Part shown: positions 24,461-35,836 of the stretch, in pieces
Layout: each line of letters opens with the position of its first letter
How positions within the stretch are numbered: position 1 is the stretch's first letter
From: Nigrospora sphaerica
Lineage: Eukaryota; Ascomycota; Sordariomycetes; Amphisphaeriales; Apiosporaceae
Reading direction: 5' to 3'
Assembly: GCA_018287875.1 (NCBI GenBank)
Contig: JAGVVL010000002.1
Coordinates: forward strand, 1,798,001 to 1,862,000
Length of the DNA: 64,000 nucleotides
Made by a program: the position numbers and the translations under genes
Notes under the pieces: model-generated
The model's database searches: none
What the model was told of the DNA's origin: nothing
What the model saw: the letters and a program-made list of their open reading frames with translations, nothing else

Positions 24461-26332
24461 GCTTCGGGCGAGGGGACGAGGGCGTGGGGGCATGCACCGG
24501 GCATGAGTAGTAGCGCCGTGCCCACGGTCAGTGCTATATGAAACCATGTCACCTTCAAAATGTCCGAAAGTGGAATGCTCTTCTGCTGGCTTTTAATGAA
24601 ACAGCAGTAATTCGTAGCAATACTCTGCATACCCCAGCCCTTTTTGCGCCCATGAGGTTGCAAATCAAGGTGTAAACTTTAGTGGTGGGAGTGCCGCAGC
24701 TCCCGCTCTGCCGGGCTCGTCGCGGGAACTTTGGTACTCGTGCTGCCCCTCTTCCTTTCAAGCCTTTCGATGATGCCAAGCAACTTCTGGTACGATTGGA
24801 GGCAGACTGCAGCGCGCTATCCGTAATCCGAGTTGGTAAGCACTCGTCTACTCAAAGTCCCGCTCATATCGAAACTAACTTTTACGGAAGTTTATGAGCG
24901 GCGGGACTTTGTATGTTATCCCAAGGGGTTTGGAGATTGGCGCCATGTACGGTTGTCAAATTAGAGGCGCGACAGTTTTTGGGCGACGCAAGGTTAGACT
25001 AAAGCCCAGCCAATCAAAATGCACTTCTTCTTTTTGGGATCAAGAGCTGAAAGAAATACTTTTCAGGACCCTGGAACACATAAACACTACAAGTCCGGCA
25101 ATTCATCCCGAACTTTGAATTTTGTGGCGGTCCCACCCATACAGCAGCAAATGGGAGGAAACCTGCAAGGCCATAGGACAGTTTTCGTGACCGGCTAAAG
25201 GCACTACGGCTAAAGACCCTACGTACTATGGTACTTATAACAAGCCGTTGTCAAGACCAAGGGGATTGCTATCACCAAGTAGATCTACTTGTCTCACTGG
25301 TATGGCTCGATGCTGCGTCGAAGTTACTTCCCCAATCGCTGTCCAGGTTTTCTAATACGTTGTGGCTCACGCGAGCCGACCATGTTCCCAGCGCCCCGAC
25401 CATCCTGGCGACCGACACCACGAATGCACGCCCTTGGGGGCCGACCTCGAGATTCGTTACGCCAACCGCAAGATTTATCAGGCCGGGACCAGTAAGAGGA
25501 GGTTCCGCACGACGACGATTCGGAAGGACCGGGTGGATTCGAGGAATGTTGTCCCTTCTCTACTCCCTTTTCTTCCTCCAGTATGGCGCCTCCCAATCTT
25601 TAGCCCATGACGATAACGTCCGCAATAAATTTGCGGGTCCCGCTTTAGCTTTGATATAGAACCAAGGCCCCGCACCCGGTACTTGAGGGAACGTAGTTCC
25701 GTACTGCCCAAGAAAACTAAGTAGGTAAATGTACAAAGGCGAGGCAGTGGGCAAATACGCGGTAGCACGGCCAGACCCAGTGCACCAGGCCCAATGTCGG
25801 GGGGTTAAAGGTATTATAGAGGTCAGACACTGCACATGCACATGCACATGGATGGGTCCCGTGCCAAGGGTTTCTTCGGCTCGGGACGGAGAGGCTCCCG
25901 AGGTCAAGCTCGCGTAGACGGAGAGCTTTTCCACCGACGAAAACTGCACACGCAAGGAAGTAGGCATATCTTGCATCTCAGACCTTGCATTGGCGAAGTA
26001 GCGAATTAGCGAATTAATAACGCATGGCTAGCCGGCCGTCCACGACCCTTTGGTTCCTTCCCATTGTACGTCCTCGCACTTGTCGCACCGGGTTTTGGGG
26101 TGGGGGGTCATTCACGTCGTTGCCGCCTGCATTCTCGGCGGTCAAGCGAGGCTCTGCTTCCCGTGTAACACAACTTGGCTTCATCGATATCCCGCTCCAA
26201 GTCCGATACGGAGCGGCGAAACACATTTCTCGGGGTCCTGCCTTCGCCACGCATCGGAATTTTTCAAGCCGGGGACCCGGGATCACGACCACGTGCTTCC
26301 TTGCATCGCAACCGTGGGCATCGGAGAGGGGC
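24461..26332. other. Intergenic region, convergent 3' ends
   Basis: About 1.9 kb between two convergent genes. I see no supportable gene. An imperfect hairpin (24853-24911) lies inside. Long plus-strand open frames starting at 26024 are antisense shadows of the glycosyltransferase. Confidence 0.6.
24853..24911. repeat. Imperfect inverted repeat (hairpin)
   Basis: The left arm CAAAGTCCCGCTCAT (24853-24867) pairs with ATGAGCGGCGGGACTTTG (24894-24911), apart from a three-base insertion in the right arm. An inner AAACT/AGTTT pair (24872-24876 with 24889-24893) could extend the stem. It lies about 400 bases past a stop codon and may be a foldback relic. Confidence 0.65.
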
Positions 26333-28128
26333 TCAGCTGCCGTTGGCGCCGGTGTCCTTTGCTCGTCCCCTGCGTCGCACGAGCGGCGTGTTGGGGTCCA
26401 GCTCGGCCAGCGGGGAGCGGGGGCCGGACGGCGGGGCCGGGGGCTCGGCGTCGGCGTCGGCGTCGGCGGGGCCGAAGTCGAGGTTGCGGCCGGTCCAGTC
26501 GGTGTTGGCAAAGGTGAGCAGGGCGCGCAGCTTGACGGCGAGGCCGTGGTAGTAGGCCCAGGCGACGTAGGCGGGGAAGAAGACGAAGTCGCGCGGGTGG
26601 CGGCGGAAATGGGGCGCCAGCTTGACGAGCTTGGTGGCGAGGACCCAGGCGGCCAGCGGGCCGGCGCGGCCCGGGTTCAGCACCAGCAGCAGGCCGTCGA
26701 CGAGGGCCGCGAAGTTGGTGAGCCCCGCGAGCTGCACGCCGTAGCTGCTCCAGGGGTAGTCGGCGTACTGGCGCCGCGTGAGGAGCGACCGCGCGTTGGA
26801 CCGGAACGTCGTGCGCGCCCACCGGAGGCACTGCCCGTGGAAACGCGGGTACTCGCCCAGGACCTGTTGTGGGCGCAGGGGGTTTCCTCCGGATTAGTAC
26901 AGTTCCGCCGAGGAACCCCTATAGGAAAAGGGCCGAAAGGAGGGCACCTACCGTCTCGACCACGGCTTCAGGCGCGTACTGGATCCGCACGCCGTAGCCG
27001 TGGGCCACGCACCAGCGCGTCACGAAGTTGTCGTCGTCGGCTACAAGCGGGCCGACCTTCCAACGACCCAGGAAGTAGAAGTTCTCGTTGGTGTACTCGT
27101 GGCGGAATGCATCGTCTTGCAGGATCTTGGTCAAGACGGCGCTCGTGCGGGTTGAAACGTTGAAGACGCCTGAGTCGATGCAGGCCGACGCCGCAATCTC
27201 GAAGTTGTGCCGCTCCAAATAAATGCAACCCAGACTGCAAGGATGTGTAAGTGGACAAGGCTCCGGAGAAATATCTTGGGCTCTTTTTGAACGGAAAAGT
27301 AGAACAAATAGGCTTGCTTCCAACAGACAAAGGCAGTAAGTACCAAGGACGGGTGTCACTCACAAGTTGTAAAAACTAGCCCGCAGTCCCTGGAATGTGC
27401 CCGTATCGTGTGACTCGCGGATCACACGCTTGTTGGTGCCCACCAGAGCGACACCGTCCTCGTCGAAGGGAGCCAAGATTTGCCGGAGGAACGTCCGATG
27501 CTTCCAGTTGACCTGAGAACTGAGGTGTCAGCTTCTTACATGGCACGAAAACCCATGCAAAGGTGGCACTAGGACTTGAAAGGGTAGGCTTTCGGACAAG
27601 TGGGTAATAAAAACTTACCGTCGAGTCAGCTAGAATGGTGACAGGAGTCTTGACGTCTCCCAGGACGTGGTCGATCTGGCCGCGCTTGTTGGGCTCGCAG
27701 TGGGCGTGGACTTGGATATCCACGGTGGAAAACTCGAAACGAACGGGATCGATGGTGGCCCTGGCCAAGGCCTCCAAGTCGCGGATGGTGACAACGAGGA
27801 TGCTGGCGGGTCCACAGGCGGCGATGCTCGCGATGCACTGACGAAAGACGGCGGTGCCCGGGTCGACGGTGGGCACGATGACGGTGCAATCGGCGGGATG
27901 GTAGCGCGGCGTGGCGGAGAGGGGACGCGGGCGGTATAGGAGGTATGCGACCAGGTGAACAACGAGGCGCCAGTAACGGAAGAAGAACAGGGCAAAAAAG
28001 GCAGCATCCGAGGTACGGAATCCGCCAAGGGTTGACCAGCCCCCGAGGAAGGCCGTCATCGTGGTGCCGATGCCGCCCACGGCAAGGATCGCCGACGCCA
28101 CGAGGAAGGTGTACACGATGCCCGCCAT
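26333..28128 (-). CDS. Family 2 polysaccharide synthase, Cps1/hyaluronan-synthase-like
   Basis: Exons on the minus strand: 27619-28128, 27364-27512, 26952-27234 and 26333-26863, giving about 490 residues. Introns are 106, 129 and 88 nt with GT-AG ends and consistent phases. Two N-terminal membrane helices (about residues 1-55) are followed by a cytosolic GT2 domain. That domain carries CTVIVPTVDPG, the nucleotide-sugar motif ILADS (D168), the acidic DDD motif at 286-288 and the processive Q325-x-x-R-W329 motif in GQCLRW. The C-terminal part has hydrophobic segments (AALVDGLLLVLNPG, FFPAYVAWAYYHGLAVKL). This order is that of processive beta-glycan synthases; Cryptococcus Cps1 makes hyaluronan. 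The polymer made here is unknown. Confidence 0.88.
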
Positions 28129-29387
28129 GGAGGGCTGGAACGTGGGATGCGGGATTCCGGGTTTTCTTACCTAGAAGTCACAGAAAAAGCCCTATTTTTG
28201 TCCGGGCGGCGTGTATGTCGGGGTGGAATGTGAACCTGTCCGTGGCACGCTCTGCGTGAGGGTGATGGGCGAGGACGGTGAAGCTCCCAGGCTGTCGTCG
28301 AGAAAATAGCAAACAGCCTCCCGGCGAACACCCACCGGAAATTCCTATAATATTAACGAAGCTTCCCTGCAGACTACTTGTTCGCCTGCGATTACCAGGC
28401 AACCACCACCCATTGTTGTCGTCTGCAGGTGAACAATCCCTTCACCACGAACACCCCGGAACACGGGCTTTTAGAGTAACATATAGGTACTTGAAAAAAT
28501 ACGCCTCAAAAAATGAAACTCCCGTGTGATATTTTACGAAATCCTGGGGCGTCCGTGTGATGCACCAGACAGATGCTGTTTGCAGCTGGAATGCTCATGT
28601 TGGTTCTTCCCTTACTTGTGACTTGGTGGCTAAGGGCACGGGAATGGGGAAACAACACCAACCGGCAGCACATCATAGAAAATAACACTGAAGGTTCTGG
28701 ACATCCCGTGATGAGAAATGTCACCAAAGAAGCAGCTTTCGGCCTGAACACACAGGGTCATGATTTTGGACCCTCTCAGGGGGTCTGAAAGCCCCCTTTG
28801 GCTATTCACATCCCACGGGCCTTCTCATTGGTCAATTCAATCTCCAACACTATACTTGGTTTCGAATCGAAAGAAGGGCTTTTGTGGCGCTCTTGACATG
28901 GCTCACAGAAGCCAAAGGCCTGATCTCCATTTTGCTCAGAAAGAAAGCTGGACGTTTGCGGGTGGGTAAAGGGACTGGACAATAGGGGAAGAATGAAGAC
29001 CCTTGCTGTACTTTGTCCCGTACAGGCATGCTCATCCCACTCACTGCCGTCATTGGCGTTCTCACAAAGCAGATCTGTGGTAGCGGACCGAGCGATATTC
29101 AGAGTTTACCTACCGAAAATAGGCAGGTAACAAATGGATTCGAGTCAGAAATTATCGACCACAATGACGGTTGCCCAAGCAAGTAGAATTGCAAGACCCC
29201 ATCTGGTATTTTCTTCTACCACGCATTCCACCTGGGTTACCCCCCCCCTTCACAACAATGATGGATCACAAGTAAAATAAAGACGCAGAATCGTACCGAG
29301 AATTCCATATTGCAGAACGCGTATCAAGTTCATCTATCCAAATTCTTCCCTATATACACTTTACATCATTTGCGCCAAATCCGTTGG
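28129..29387. other. Intergenic region
   Basis: About 1.26 kb between the glycosyltransferase start and the permease stop. I see no gene, tRNA or repeat. It should hold the glycosyltransferase promoter and the permease 3' untranslated region. Confidence 0.6.
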
Positions 29388-31111
29388 TTACGCCAACCAG
29401 AACCAGACAGCCTGCAGCCAGTTCTTGGCTACCGGGGGCTCGTCCAGCGCCTCCAAGTCGTCCATCTCCTTCTTTCCCGTGTATACATCGATCTCCTCGA
29501 TGGACCGACAGAGCGGCGTCCGGAACCAAATCTTGTGGCCGGCGTAGAGCGCCAGGAAGATGGGGATGGTGATGTAGGCAGCGAGAAAGTCGGACACGTT
29601 CCACTTGGAGGGGAAGAAGACCTGGAAGCCGTTGGTGAGGGTGAGGAGCGTGACGAGGAAGAGCACAAAGTACGAGGCGTAGGGCTGCAGCGGGGTACGG
29701 AAGGGCATCGAGGACAGCAGGCCGTTGTGTTCCATGGCCTTGCGGAAACGAAGGTAGGTGATGAGCACCACGATCCAGGCGATGAAGCCACTGATGGTCG
29801 AAATGTTGCTGAACCAGGCGAAAACCTGGGCGCCGCCGTTGCTCACGTTCAGGTACGAAAGCAGGCCAATGGCCCAGGTGCCCAGCACGGCGCGGTAGGG
29901 CACACCGTTTTTGGTCGTCGCGGCGAAAAACTTGGGCGCCTGGCCCGACAGGGACAGACTGTACAGGATACGGCTGCCCGAGTACAAGAAGGCGTTGCCG
30001 GCGGACCAGGCTGACGTCAAGATGGCAAAGTTGATGACGTGGTTCAGGCCGCCGATGCCGGCGTTCTGGATGGCAATGACCCACGGGCTGGCTGAGGCGT
30101 TGCTCTTCTCCGAAAGGAGCCGCGGGTCGGTGCTCTTGACGATGCAGCCGATGATGAGACTGGATACGCCGTAGAAGACAGCCAGTCGCCAGATGAAGCG
30201 GCGCGCTGCCTTGGGGATGTTGCGGCGCGGAGCGACGGTTTCACCGGCGGCCAGGGCGATGAGTTCGGGACTCGTGATGAAGGCGAAACCGGCACGCACA
30301 AAGGCTGTCCAGTACGCGAGAAAGCGTCCGGTTGCTCCCGTCGTCATATACTCGTTGAAGGCGCCCGGGTCGTTCCAGTAGGAGAAGCCGACGGCTTCCT
30401 TGTTGGGCCCTCCGCCAGCCATGAGGACAATGCCGAGAATGACGAGGCCGATGATGGTGATCAGCTTGATGCTGGCGAACCAGAACTCGGCCTCGCCAAA
30501 GACGGATACGGCGATGATGTTGAGGGCAAGGATGACGACCAGAATGATGGTGATCCACACGGCTGTGGGCACGGGCGTCTCCCAGTACTCGAGGAGAATG
30601 GCGCCGGCGGTGCCTTCGGCGGCCACGAGAATGGCGTAGGCATACCAGTAGTTCCAGCCGGCGGCGAAGGCCAGGGAGGGTTCGACGAAGCGGTTCACAA
30701 AGTAGGGGATGGAGATGCCCTTGAGGGGGAGGTAGGTGGCCATCTCACCCAGGGTGTTCATCATGACCCAGACGACGGCCATCATGCTCAGGTAGCCGAG
30801 CCAGAGGGGTGCGGGGCCGACCAGGGACAAAATGGCGCCGGAGCCGACGAAGAGACCGGTGCCGATGCTGCAGGTGGACGAGGTGTCAGCAGGGGCGCCA
30901 CGTGCTGGCTAAGCAGAAGCGACGGGGACGGAAAGAAAGGCACTTACGCGCCACCCAGGGCCATGAACTGGATGTGACGGCTGTGCAGACCTCGCTCAAG
31001 CTGGTCATGCTCCTCGAGCAGGCTGCCGGCGGCCGTGGAACGAGCGTGGGCGAGGTCGTTGCCATTGCCGCCGCCTTGCTCGGCATTGTCAATCTCGTCC
31101 TTCGGAGCCAT
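29388..31111 (-). CDS. APC-superfamily amino-acid permease (yeast-type AAT)
   Basis: Exons on the minus strand: 30948-31111 and 29388-30867, separated by an 80-nt intron, giving about 547 residues. The first exon encodes a hydrophilic cytosolic tail starting MAPKDEIDN and ending HSRHIQFMALGG. The junction restores the family's first-helix signature (GGAIGTGLFVGSG), which supports the splice. About twelve hydrophobic segments follow, with the conserved GWNYWYAYAI region, a proline/glycine-rich loop and the SPELIALAAGE motif before helix 6. The C-terminal tail is acidic (MDDLEALDEPP). Members are plasma-membrane proton symporters for amino acids such as proline, lysine or GABA. The substrate cannot be read here. 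Confidence 0.9.
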
Positions 31112-31845
31112 GTTGCGCGCCAGCGGAGAGGGAAGGAGGATAGAGGCGGGCGGGAACGGAGGGGCGAAGAAGGAAAGAAAAAGCAAGCGAGGTCAGCGGT
31201 GGCTTATGGACTCAAGAAGCGAGCGCCTGGCAGACGAGCGACAAGGTCCCCCGGATGTCGCTGGTCCAGCGTTCTTGTACAAATAGCCGTCGATGGCGAA
31301 TGGGTCCGAGTATGGGGAAGGCGACAGGGTTAAAATAGCTAAAAAGTGCGGCCGAGGACAAGACCGCGCGACCATGGGTGGGCAAGCTCGAAGTTGCTGG
31401 GGGATAGCCGGAAGGCAGCGCGTGTTACGGAGCGGGTACGTGACGGCGGGACATTGCCCATCCATGAAATCCAACTTGTACATTCATCGCCCCCCGTGAG
31501 GCGAGGGCCAGTAAGCCGGGTGGGCTCCGGTAGCTCGCCAGCGTTGGAATCTTCGGCTACTTCACACCCCATCCATGGCCCTATTGCCCAAGTACAACTA
31601 CCTCTCGTTCAATGTGCAGTCGGCCCTCTCCCTCCCGTCTCGGCGCAATGGGAAAGCTTGCAGGGCTCGGGAGGAAGAGGGAAAACGGCCTGGGGCAGAC
31701 TACCAAGCTTCATTCGGCATGATGCAAGGCAGGGCCAGGCCATGGTTCACAGAGCGCGGCCAGCGTCGGGACTATGGTCTATTACGTGTAACCCTGCCCA
31801 GCTTTCTCGCGCGCAAAGGGACGTTGGGTACTCCGTATGGAAGGA

Positions 31846-31857
31846 GGGGGGGGGGGG
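31846..31857. repeat. Poly-G homopolymer run (12 G)
   Basis: Twelve G residues in non-coding DNA, followed by purine-rich and CG-alternating sequence. Confidence 0.85.
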
Positions 31858-33780
31858 CCGGAGGGAAAGAGCGTGCGAGAGAAAGAGGACGCGCGCGCGC
31901 CCGTGTGGGGGAAAAAAGGGCCTCTACCCCAAGGCGGCCAGACCGGTGGGCGCGCGACTCAACTCTCAGCGCTGCGTGCCGAGAGAGCCCTCGAAGCCCT
32001 TCAGCTGGGCCCTCCCCACAACCCCCCACCGCCCAGAGCCGGTTCTCCATCGGTTGTGGATTCCTGATAGGGGAAAAGGCGGTCGATCTCTTAGTCAAGA
32101 TTGTATGGCCCATCAATAAGACGGCCGATGACGAACGGGGGCATGAAGGGGCCAGGGGCTGGATGCCCTCAGACGGACGGGGTGCCTGGAGAATGTTGGA
32201 GATGGGCACTTGCATGCGCACCTGCGGACCGACGGACGTGGAAACGGACGGGTAGCGCCATCCCAGGGCCTGTCCCCGCCACGCGCGCGGCTTGCCGCGG
32301 GTTGTCCACCGAGCCTTTGGCTGTTCTGGGCGACTGGGCTGGAAGATACGGGGCGTGACGGGGATCGAAAGCAACCTGAGCGTCAGAGCCCTGGCCGCAC
32401 CCGCGTCTTGACTCGTGTCGCCGGTGCTGGACCCCATGCCGAGTCCTTGGCGAACAGCCGGGGTTAATTACAGAGCAGTGTGTACTCCAGAATAGTATCG
32501 ACATACGACAGACTACCGCGTACTATAGTAGTAGTGTTGGTCGTTCTCGTCGTCGTGCCTGGCGAGTTCGGTTTGCTCCGCGACTTGGTCCGGCGGGATG
32601 CATGCATGCACGCAGGCCGCCGTCGCCGCCGGCCGAATCATCAATGCCCGTACCAATCGAGCCCAGTCTGTCTGTCCGGCTTATCACCGAATCTCTCGGT
32701 CAGACCAAAGAAGTAATTGATAGTCAAGCTCTCGAGAGGTCGCCCTTTTCTTATCTCGGCCAGTTCGGTCATTTTACCAGATTGTGTAACATGGAGATTC
32801 AGATGCGCGGCCTCTCCCCTGGCCGAAACCACCGGCAGCGTGGCAAGGCACCGTCCACTATTTGGTAGGTAGGGCCATGATAAGACCTAACCTGGGTTGC
32901 ACCAACAGCTAGGCAGCCCTGCAGCCGTAGACGTCATGTTCCGTCACTTAACCCGACTGAGATAGCCATCGCATAACCCCCAACCGAGCCGGTCCGAAAG
33001 GTTGAGATAAACGCCCATTGCATTGGGACGGCACGCAGAAAATAGCGGCACTGGCCGCCATTCAAGCATGGCCACTGAGGCCCGATCATGGCTCCCCCAT
33101 CCTTCACAGTTCGTGCCGTGGATCCCTGGACGGCTAGTCACGTGGGCCGGTGGTGTCAGAAATGTCAGCAACTCGTTAGCGCAGCGCGAATCTCAATCAT
33201 TAAGCCCAGTCCCTTGCGACTCTGTTCCGATTGGCCGTCTTGAGCCTTCACAGCCCCCCGGCAGACGTGCAGCAACAAGTACAAAGATATACGTACCCGA
33301 GCATGCCAAGCTAGCCTCTGGGACGGCCTCTCGTAGGTACCCAATGGTGTATGCCAATGCCAAAACATCATGGACTAGGGTCCGATAACCGGAGGAGACA
33401 GTACAACGTCGTACGCTAGATGAAGCCGACGATAGCCTTGCCCTCACCAATCCTTTGGACGACGACGCAGGGACAATGAGAGCGACGACCACATCCACGT
33501 ATGGTTTTGTGCCTCGCGCATTCATCTATAAGAGTGAGCCTTGGGGAGACCTTGCATTCCGTCTCGTTGCTCACCCATCGACAGCACCGCTCCGCACTCA
33601 ACGCACCTCTTCACCCTCCCTGTCCTGAAGCGACAACCCAACCTTTCCCAGCCACTCGCGCCAGTTAATTAGCCCGGCACTTCCAAGCCATTAATCGCAT
33701 CATGTGCCCAGCCTCCATTGTGGGCATGAGGAGCGGTGGGAGAAGCTGAGGAAGGCGACGAGTTCGAGCCGAAACCCGAT

Positions 33781-33794
33781 GGGGGGGGGGGGGG
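33781..33794. repeat. Poly-G homopolymer run (14 G)
   Basis: Fourteen G residues, then A and five more G, in gene-free DNA. Confidence 0.85.
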
Positions 33795-34469
33795 AGGGGG
33801 CAACCGGGAAGCCTGGCCCGCGGTACGTACGCCACGGGCTCCTTGGGCTCCGGGGCCAGCAGTCGTCCTCTCCTCTCTGGGGAAGACCCAGAGGCCAGCT
33901 GCTGGTCACGCGGTTCGAACTGGCCCTCGTGTCCTCAAAGGCCTCCCGGTGCCGCCTGCTTGGACCCTGACGAATACGCAGAGACCATCATGGATCGCGG
34001 CCGGCTGCCCCTGAAGACTCAACGGCGTGCTGACTTGTCCGACCCATGAAGTTTCGAGTGGATCACTGGTTTGCCAGTGGACGCATCACGCGTTTGTCGG
34101 TCTTGGAATCCATGTGGCACCGTGACGCTCAACAAGACTCGAGGCCCGCATCCAGTCGTTCTAAAGCAATCTCTCGCCTTCTCCGGCTCCCCTGGCAAAC
34201 CTGCCTCCGCAACCTCTCTTGTCGGCTACCGACGAGGATATGCTACATAGCGGCGGCATGATGAAGGAATCAACCCAGTGCCCGAGGTCCTCAGAGCCTT
34301 GATGCTTGTCGTTCCGTCTGCACTATAGTTGGCCTGGGCTCCAGGCCAGCAGCTTGTAGTGGGCTATGGTCAGATTCACGAGCGCCCCGTGTGTCTTGAC
34401 CAAGGCGCTTCCCGCGGCTCGCTCTTGGGGTACCGCTCTTTATGCTGAGGCTTTTTTTTCCAAGCCTTT

Positions 34470-34485
34470 GGGGGGGGGGGGGGGG
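34470..34485. repeat. Poly-G homopolymer run (16 G)
   Basis: Sixteen G residues preceded by an eight-base T run at 34452-34459, in gene-free DNA. Confidence 0.85.
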
Positions 34486-35742
34486 TTACGCCGTAGCTGG
34501 CTGGCGCTACGATGATCCCGTGGCAAAAAGGCTGGTGGCTAAGTTCCCACTGTCCGATCCCAGAGGCTGATCAAGCCCTCTGGTCTCCGACGTTCCTGCT
34601 ACAGGATACAGTCTGGAATGCCCACGGTCTTTATGAAACTATGTCTTGACCTGCGAAACTAAACTTGTCGGGCTCCTGTTTCGATCGGCAAACCCCCATG
34701 GGACGTTCAGGGCTAAGCCCTGGTAGGCCATGGATAACTGCTCGGAAACAAGAAACTCCGTGTAAATCATGGTGCCCTAACAAAAGCTTGCCCCGGGAAC
34801 GATTAGGGGATGGGACGAGGTGTCCCCGGAATGGAAACAACACTTATGCCAGCACGAGAGCAAGCCCGTTTGTTCCTAAGAGATGACGGTCGTCTCAACC
34901 AGATCCCAATGTAAGCATTAATAGGAGACAGAGAGAGGCAGGCCTGCAGAATCTTCACGTAAGAGTCGGTGCTCATAGGTGCAGGAGCTCAAACCATTAA
35001 GCGAAGCAATCGAGATTTGGCGTAGTAGATGACTGGCTAATACCACGACACCAATGCAGGAGGCCGCTTTACAGCGAAAGTGATGGAGAAAAACCACAAG
35101 AAGTATCAGGAAACGTTGTATTTCGACTGCGGAAGTATATGACACGTCAGTGGCGCTCACTGTCTATTCTGCCTCCATCAATTTGCAAGACCGCAGTACG
35201 CGATGGCGACGTGGGTTCTAGCAGCATGCACGAAATCGAACGAGCGATCCGGATTAGCTTACATAGCGAGATGACGTCCATACCAAACACGCAATTAAAC
35301 ACCGACGGAGTATCAGCGTTGCACTGGTCGTGGCGAGGGCATGGGTGAAGGCAGCGGCTGGCCAGTGGAATGCAAGGCATGCCATCCTACACACTTACAG
35401 TAAGTAGTTGATTGCTTCCATTCGTGACGATTTCATGCAAGTTGAGGTGTGCGCAGCAACTCCTTTTCACTGCTTCCCAAGACGGGATTCAAATACTTTA
35501 ATCCGCCCTGCTCAGGGATTGGTGCTGCACATGAGGACGGGTGATCTAGCGATCGTGTCGTTACCGGTCCGGGCCAGGACGACAGCGATTGGATGAAATG
35601 GGCGCCAGCGAATGCCGACGGTTACCGACCGAGTGGGGTTTCCCCGGCCGGCATCCCCGACGTCGGCAGCACCCGCCGCTACAGCGCCCAACCGACGGCC
35701 AAATCTCTAATCGCCCGAGATCTGGCATCTCACCAGGAGCCG

Positions 35743-35749
35743 TATAAAA
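35743..35749 (+). promoter_or_regulatory. TATA box of the aldehyde dehydrogenase gene
   Basis: TATAAAA lies 94 bases upstream of the ATG at 35837. This supports that start over later in-frame ATGs. Confidence 0.6.
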
Positions 35750-35836
35750 CCGGAAAGGCCACGCAGCCTCGGCGCCGTTTCTGAGCCTCCATTCCCAGCC
35801 CCTCTGGACTGGCAAAGTCCCGAGAAACGAGAGACG

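Larger units (their letters stand above)
31112..35836. other. Long intergenic region without a recognisable gene
   Basis: About 4.7 kb. Several open frames exist (for example 31346-32119 +), but they overlap each other and lack domains. The stretch contains three G homopolymer runs. At 33524-33700 a TATA-like motif is followed by a CT-rich leader-like stretch but no plausible coding frame. The right end is the aldehyde dehydrogenase promoter. Confidence 0.55.

Noticed and set aside
26024..27163. 379-codon plus-strand frame
   Set aside because: Antisense to the glycosyltransferase C-terminal exons and their introns; composition is typical of a shadow.
33905..33930. GGTTCGAACTGG-like B box suggesting a tRNA
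   Set aside because: No matching A box, acceptor stem or anticodon arm could be folded around it.
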